Source: CAZVCJ01 sp964625745 (GTDB lineage: Bacteria > Chloroflexota > Anaerolineae > VGOG01). Taken from it: a DNA stretch of 9,578 nucleotides. Within the stretch, counting starts at the first letter, position 1. Every line of letters begins with the position of its first letter. The notes below the pieces were generated by a model that made no database searches, was not told the DNA's origin, and saw only the letters and a program-made list of their open reading frames with translations. Shown piece after piece: positions 6,501 through 9,578 of the stretch. The DNA lies in assembly GCA_964625745.1 (NCBI GenBank), contig CAZVCJ010000149.1, positions 1-9,578 of the forward strand, in the 5' to 3' direction. The translations under genes and the position numbers were made by a program.

Positions 6501-8399
6501 TTGCACGGTGATCGTGGTTCCACCGACATAGTCTTCCCCTCCCCCTATCTGCTCATGTATTAACGCACACCAATAGTCCGTTCTTTTGATGGTGTTCAGG
6601 GTGATGTATCCACTTACTGTTCTTGTCTCTCCAGGGGCAAGGTCACTACCCAGTCCCCATCGGTAGGGATGATCTTTTGTTTGAGTTCTGCCCCCGTATT
6701 CAACCGCCACCCTCCACCGGCCGGGAACATCAGAGTGGCCAATAGTGTCAGATGATTGGCCCTCCTGGTACACGTACCCTGGATCCGGGCCCTGGGTGCT
6801 CACGGTGTTATCACCGTGGTTTCTGACCGTGAAATCAACTCTTAGAGTCCCTCCGGAAGTCAAGGTCGTCGGGCTGAAACTGCAACTGATCAGTTCGACA
6901 TCATCCGTCGGAGGGGCTGGTGAAGGAACCACAATCACCACCCAAACGGGCTCGCCAAAGAGGAAACCATCGGAATTCCTCATCTGCCAGTTGCCCTGGT
7001 AGGTGCCTGGTGTGGTAGGAGCTTGCATGGTTACAGCTATACTCACCGTGTCTCCAGGAGAAGTGCTGGGCACGCTCACAGAGTTCGGTGCTCCCATCTG
7101 GCTGCCACCGGTGAAGACTAACTTGTAACCGCTATCCCATGTTGTCGAGCCAGTGTTACGAAGAAGCCAGACTTTATCCAGGCGCTCGCCGGGCGAGGCT
7201 GTGTATCCATCAGGTACTGTTACATCAGCAGCAAAGCTCGCATCGTCGAGAGGGTTTGCAGGGGGTGTATTCACCGGCGGGGGCTCCTCGGGATCATCGG
7301 CCGCACAGGCCGGACTGATAAAGGGCCATGAGACAATGTCTACATTCGGAATGTCATTTCTGTTTGCTTCATAGCAGATTGCTAAAGTATGATCACCCCG
7401 GTTGATCCACAGGGCGTGGGCGCAATCGGGCTTTTCAAAGAGGAGATTGCCGTCCAACTCAACTTTGGTTACTCGAGAATCACCAGTTTTGATGAGGTAA
7501 TACCAGCGGGGGAACCACAAGAACCACAAGTTGACGGGTTTATCGTGGCACGGCGGGGCAGGCCAGACCTCAAAGCACTGGGCTTGTTGATAGCCATCAG
7601 CGGAAAGGTCGAACCAGTTCCCATCTTGCCTCTGGAATACTATCTTCTCTACACACCATGTCCCCTCCCATTCAAACGACCTGGATGCGCAGACGGAAAC
7701 CCTCTGTCCTGCGCCGACGGTGATATTGTAAGCAAAGGCATCCCAGGGTCCACCTTGACCGTTAGGAGGACCATGTCCCTGTGGGCCGACGTTTTGGAAG
7801 GTGATTGACTGGCCACTATAGTTACAGACATCAAAGCGAAAAGTGACGGTTTCGCCAACTTGAGGGTTAGAGGGAGAGATGATGAGATCGCCGCACTGGT
7901 TAGAAAGGTAAATAAATTGAAGGCCCGGCACGGCATCAACCCACTCATCTCTTTCACCACCGTCGCCCCAATTCATATCCTGGATTCGGAACCGGTTCCC
8001 CTCCACGTCAGCGACCCAGCCCACATGTCCCCACGGACAGTCGCAATTGGGTACACTCGGGTTGTATACCACGACACTACCGGCCTTAGGCTCATCTCCT
8101 ACGTCATAGCCACAGTAGTCCGCAGCATCATCCCAGTTATGCGCGTGACCCCAACTGGGCAACTTGTATCCTGCATCTTTGGCCTTTTCCCAGGCATACC
8201 AGGTGCATTGACCTGGATCCTCGTAGGGATTGCTATCTCTGGGGGCGCATTCATACACAGTCAATTCCTGCACATCGCCTGCGTCACTTTCCGGCGCGGT
8301 AAGGACACTGGTTGCTTGAGACATGGGCAGCAAAAGCAAGGCCGTGAGCAGGAACACGGCTATAGCCAAAAGGTTAGTAGTTCTTCGCTTATGCTTCAT
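3600..8399 (-). CDS. Secreted multidomain protein: CHAP, Ig-like, LamG-like repeats, PPC, dockerin
   Basis: A 1599-residue exported protein, probably a cell-wall hydrolase with binding modules. The ATG at 8399-8397 is preferred over one 14 codons upstream because GGGAGG lies 7 bases before it and the signal peptide then begins MKHKRRTTN (h-region about 9-25, cleavage perhaps after SQA at 29). Residues 55-167 are a CHAP amidase/peptidase with the expected Cys (GQCTWYAW, C65) and His (WGHVGWV, H125). Next come a Cys-containing Ig-like region (170-282), a linker rich in acidic residues and Pro, an NBR1-type Ig domain (385-492, WLLRNTGSTTW), a CARDB-like domain (500-635), two Ig-like segments starting at 636 and 737, two near-identical LamG-like domains (861-1043, 1044-1226), Ig/Fn3-like segments to about 1412, a PPC domain (1421-1538) and a type I dockerin (1540-1599). 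The dockerin suggests binding to a cohesin partner, none of which is in the window. The exact substrate is unknown. Confidence 0.9.
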   Translation of the reverse strand: MKHKRRTTNLLAIAVFLLTALLLLPMSQATSVLTAPESDAGDVQELTVYECAPRDSNPYEDPGQCTWYAWEKAKDAGYKLPSWGHAHNWDDAADYCGYDVGDEPKAGSVVVYNPSVPNCDCPWGHVGWVADVEGNRFRIQDMNWGDGGERDEWVDAVPGLQFIYLSNQCGDLIISPSNPQVGETVTFRFDVCNYSGQSITFQNVGPQGHGPPNGQGGPWDAFAYNITVGAGQRVSVCASRSFEWEGTWCVEKIVFQRQDGNWFDLSADGYQQAQCFEVWPAPPCHDKPVNLWFLWFPRWYYLIKTGDSRVTKVELDGNLLFEKPDCAHALWINRGDHTLAICYEANRNDIPNVDIVSWPFISPACAADDPEEPPPVNTPPANPLDDASFAADVTVPDGYTASPGERLDKVWLLRNTGSTTWDSGYKLVFTGGSQMGAPNSVSVPSTSPGDTVSIAVTMQAPTTPGTYQGNWQMRNSDGFLFGEPVWVVIVVPSPAPPTDDVELISCSFSPTTLTSGGTLRVDFTVRNHGDNTVSTQGPDPGYVYQEGQSSDTIGHSDVPGRWRVAVEYGGRTQTKDHPYRWGLGSDLAPGETRTVSGYITLNTIKRTDYWCALIHEQIGGGEDYVGGTTITVQEPDRTGPRIVSHHFEPSSPSNTGVVQVCAEAQDNPGGVGVDHIGVCINGCQYNESIWGAGGCVPWESGHPTYTPGVHDVQIMAVDRNGNWGPSVWTCYTIGDRDITAPRVKNISFNPPSGSPESGTTGNVHIRLEWEDPCGESGIQSTTVFATDCTFGNPPLGSRTWSPAEFDWYVGCLPKGRYTVDVYMQDYQGNARSEFFPYQRGVNDETPPTGSILVNPTPRDSWTVEYTADALPHLSNPAWRHSEGGGYESVSNGILRSGTPDPGHFNYYRQEANLSNQTGTTLEARLKVVSGQPLSTGAIGNNISIFDDERKIRLAIFPDGIRLGDCDVCDEYQMDTTDDFHVYRLTLQGDTAKAYVDGVLRLTGTPVENSAWTEIWFGNDWMGGPDEGLWDYVGYYTGGAVPPPWSVEYTGDALPLASTPPWERLNQGGYESVSNGILRSGTPDNDHFNYYRQITDVSNETGATLEARLKVVSGQPLNTHAIGNHITILDDARKIRLAIFPDGIRLGDCEVCDEYSMVTTDDFHVYRLTLQGDTAKAYVDGVLRLSGTAVENLAWTGTWFGNDWMGGPDEGLWDYVRYYTGGAIAPSADVTRNPEVVLALTAKDEGWGLSQMNIGVCNSDEEEYELLGWEPFAAKRSITLPPGDGLKYVKVQYSDRAENRSDWYHDTIILDTTPPTSTVSALPAMQTASSFAVGWSGTDSPIDVAKFDVQYKDATSMQGTGGSGWAWTDWYSDTTLSSALFTGEYGHTYYFRTRAIDIAGNVEEYPAGDGDAYTEICFLPADAFESDDTSGSATLIATTGVTQTHNFHVAEDEDWFKFTIAANATYIIRTRDLGPSADTYVYLYDTDATTLLVANDDYGGTLASQIEWEAPAEGTYYLMVKHWNPYVGGCGTEYNIAIRLLGDLDGNCVVDIVDIMMVASRWNTTVGDDNYDLAYDLDGDGDIDIVDIMRVAARWGETCG
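4722..5270 (-). repeat. LamG-like tandem repeat, second copy
   Basis: Codons 1044-1226 of the large protein repeat the preceding 183 codons (period 549 bp). It starts WSVEYTGDALP and ends at YYTGGAIAP. Shared blocks include ESVSNGILRSGTPD, LEARLKVVSGQPL, KIRLAIFPDGIRLGDC and GNDWMGGPDEGLWDYV. The fold is inferred to be a concanavalin-like jelly roll, usually carbohydrate- or ligand-binding. Confidence 0.85.
5271..5819 (-). repeat. LamG-like tandem repeat, first copy
   Basis: Codons 861-1043, beginning WTVEYTADALP and ending YYTGGAVPPP. It is the same length as the second copy with no internal gap. Most of the sequence is identical, and differences cluster near the N-terminal loop and between the VENSAW/VENLAW strand and the Trp-rich end. 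The similarity points to a recent in-frame duplication. Confidence 0.85.
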
Positions 8400-8424
8400 C
8401 GGCTTTCCTCCCTTTGCAACACGA

Positions 8425-8519
8425 ACGCCAGCCTTGGGCACGCAAGAGCATGGCCTTGGCTGGCGTCGGGGTTGGGAGCGATGTTGGTTAGCTTGGCACC
8501 GCCAGAGGCGAGCTCTTGC
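8425..8519 (-). promoter_or_regulatory. Pseudoknot-capable leader of the CHAP-dockerin gene
   Basis: In the minus-strand transcript, ACGCCAGCC (8466-8458) pairs with GGCTGGCGT (8433-8425), a perfect 9-bp stem with a 24-base loop. The loop contains GCTCTTGC (8449-8442), the perfect complement of GCAAGAGC (8519-8512) lying 5' of the stem. This gives an H-type pseudoknot. A small CGCC/GGCG hairpin (8510-8500) sits between. The 3' strand of the stem ends about 12 bases before the ribosome binding site, so the fold could influence translation. It matches no riboswitch class I can name. Confidence 0.45.
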
Positions 8520-8533
8520 ACCCTGTCTCAGTC

Positions 8534-8579
8534 AAATCCTTGGATTGAGCTTGTCGAAATCCTTGGATTGAGCTTGTCG
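8534..8579. repeat. Two tandem 23-bp units
   Basis: Two identical head-to-tail units contain TTGGATTGAGCTTGTCG, followed by the start of a third (AAATCACC). The core TTGAGCTTGTCGAAA resembles a short word common in intergenic DNA of many environmental bacteria (from memory). It lies within the inferred leader of the large gene. Confidence 0.8.
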
Positions 8580-8627
8580 AAATCACCAGGCATCTACTGG
8601 AGTCACCTGTGTTTGTTCACCATGCAT

Positions 8628-8657
8628 ATTGTACCACAAAAGTGGGTGAAAAGTCAA
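8628..8657 (-). promoter_or_regulatory. Sigma-70-type promoter of the CHAP-dockerin gene
   Basis: On the minus strand TTGACT (8657-8652), an 18-base spacer and TACAAT (8633-8628), with TGG before the -10 box giving an extended -10. Transcription would start near 8621, making a leader of about 220 nt. It is the only convincing promoter upstream of the large gene. Confidence 0.7.
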
Positions 8658-8771
8658 TAGGGAGAACTCTGAATTTTGCATAAGGAAAACCCTTACTCTG
8701 TTGTAACTGTTGTAAGGAAAAGGAAAATCGGGATTAAGGAAAAGGCTAATTCAGAGTAAGGAAAAGGCTAA
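8658..8771. repeat. AT-rich repeat block bordering the broken CHAT gene
   Basis: TAAGGAAAA occurs four times (about 8681, 8712, 8735, 8757), and the last two belong to an exact 16-base repeat TAAGGAAAAGGCTAAT (8735-8750, 8757-8772). ACTCTGAATT (8666-8675) and AATTCAGAGT (8748-8757) form a 10-bp inverted pair 72 bases apart. The block ends exactly where the GC-rich CHAT-ATPase reading frame stops, so it may be a mobile-element end or deletion scar. There is no gene in it. Confidence 0.6.
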
Positions 8772-9578
8772 TCAACACTGGTCGGGGGTGGCAAAGTCGT
8801 CGCCCAGCAGCGCCTGGCGCGTCCAGGAGAGCGCAAACTCCGTCCCGCCGCCGCGCTCGAAGGAAATGAAGGCCGCGCCGCCGGGGAAGCGGCCGGTGCG
8901 GTAGAGCCAGCGGGCGGCCTCGGCCGCCAGCGCCGTCTTGCCCTGCCCGCCGTAGCCGTGCAGCACCACCACGGGATGGTCGCGGAAGAGCCGCTCCAGC
9001 CGCAGCAGCTCGCGCGCGCGGCCGTGGAAGCCGTGGAGCGGGTCGGGCGGCAATCCGCCGGGGACGCGGGGGTTCACCAGTGGTTCGGGGATGGATGGTC
9101 GGCGGTACACCCGCACGGCCTCCTCCGCGAAGGGGGCGGCGTCGGCCCGCTGCTGGTAGAGCACGGGCAGGAACCAGTCGTGGAGCTCGATGACCTCCTC
9201 AGGGGCGTCGGGCCGGGGGGCGATGGTGTGGCGGCGGGTGTCCTGCACCAACGCGCGGCGGGCCTCGTCGGTGGCGCGGCCCACCGGCTCGCCCCGCACC
9301 AGCGCGCCGTAGAAAGCGGCCACGAAGTGGGCGGCGGTCACCACCAGCACCGAGTGGCTCATCGAAAGCACCCCGCCCACGCCCGCCTCCAGCAGCCGGG
9401 TGGCGATGCTGGAGAAGGGGTTCGATTGGTCGCCCTGGGCCGACTGGCAGGCGTTGAGGATGACCAGGGGCACGCCGCACTCGTTGAGCAACGCGCCCAG
9501 CCGGTTGGCGTCCACGTGGTCCGCCGAGCAGTCGTCGTGCTCGAAGGCGAGCTGGCCCAGGCCGGTGCGGGCGTGATA
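8772..9578 (-). pseudogene. CHAT-domain protease fused to P-loop ATPase, truncated at its C-terminus (N-terminus beyond the edge)
   Basis: The reading frame is open from the right edge. It starts with YHARTGLGQLAFEH, which normally follows the catalytic His motif of a CHAT (caspase-like) domain, so that His lies just outside the window. The catalytic Cys is visible in LVILNACQSA (codon 9449-9447), followed by the GVGGVLSMSHSV strand typical of the fold. After a Pro-rich linker (PRVPGGLPPDPLHGFHGR) comes an NB-ARC/STAND-like ATPase with Walker A GYGGQGKTAL (about 8929-8964). The protein stops at TGA 8774-8772 about 55 residues after Walker A, without Walker B, sensor or the usual TPR repeats. 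CHAT-ATPase proteins act as signalling proteases in cell death, defence or development. Codon use is very GC-rich, unlike the AT-rich DNA beginning at 8771. It is most likely a broken gene; a naturally short protein is possible but less likely. Confidence 0.75.

Noticed and set aside
8400..8520. c-di-AMP (ydaO-type) riboswitch
   Set aside because: A short CAAGCTAACC stretch recalls part of that class, but the conserved preceding helices and junction motifs are absent and the pseudoknot found has a different layout.
8534..8579. CRISPR-like tandem repeat
   Set aside because: Only two adjacent units with no spacers; no Cas genes nearby.
7860..8660. A 266-codon open frame on the plus strand
   Set aside because: It overlaps antisense to the signal peptide and CHAP domain and runs through the leader and promoter of the large gene; no recognisable domain.

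Overview
The window looks like a piece of a Chloroflexota (probably Anaerolineae-type) chromosome. This is an inference from three things: a giant secreted protein ending in PPC and dockerin modules whose repeats read V-D-I-V-D-I-M-x-V-A-S/A-R-W, a CHAT-protease/P-loop ATPase gene, and a helix-turn-helix plus TPR regulator with an internal twin-arginine-like stretch. No rRNA, tRNA or CRISPR was recognised. Base composition is patchy. The two edge genes (ABC ATPase at the left, CHAT-ATPase at the right) are GC-rich, while the intervening genes and several intergenic stretches are more balanced or AT-rich. Together with relic genes and repeats, this suggests an accessory, rearranged region.

Layout. 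1-241 (minus) is the start of an ABC-transporter ATPase. 242-711 holds a roughly 150-bp element with hairpin-bearing inverted ends (258-408) and a decayed gene fragment (409-660). 712-2100 (minus) is an HTH-TPR regulator. It is divergent from a small 70-aa gene (2240-2452, plus) that has a near-consensus promoter, an excellent ribosome binding site and palindromic candidate operators in the shared 139-bp gap. 2453-2916 is a convergent intergenic region with four plus-strand hairpins, the last a good terminator, and one minus-strand terminator. 2917-3423 (minus) encodes a highly charged helical protein with a C-terminal membrane segment. 3424-3599 contains a second, more decayed copy of the relic seen at 409-660. 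3600-8399 (minus) is a 1599-aa secreted multidomain protein: signal peptide, CHAP, several Ig-like domains, two tandem LamG-like domains, Fn3-like, PPC and dockerin. It has a good promoter at 8628-8657 and a leader of about 220 nt that can form a pseudoknot. 8658-8771 is AT-rich repeat DNA. 8772-9578 (minus) is a CHAT-domain protein whose ATPase domain stops abruptly just after the Walker A region at the repeat border; it continues past the right edge at its N-terminus.

How the parts fit. The clearest regulatory unit is the divergent pair at 712-2452, where one HTH-TPR protein probably controls itself and the small protein through GCAACA/TGTTGC half-sites. The CHAP-dockerin protein is a separate, strongly promoted envelope or extracellular protein with a structured leader. 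The CHAT-ATPase at the right edge belongs to a class often linked to proteolytic signalling or defence, but it appears broken here. I find no intact, fully novel multi-gene system. The best candidates for a second look are the regulator/small-protein pair, the pseudoknot leader and the two dispersed relics.
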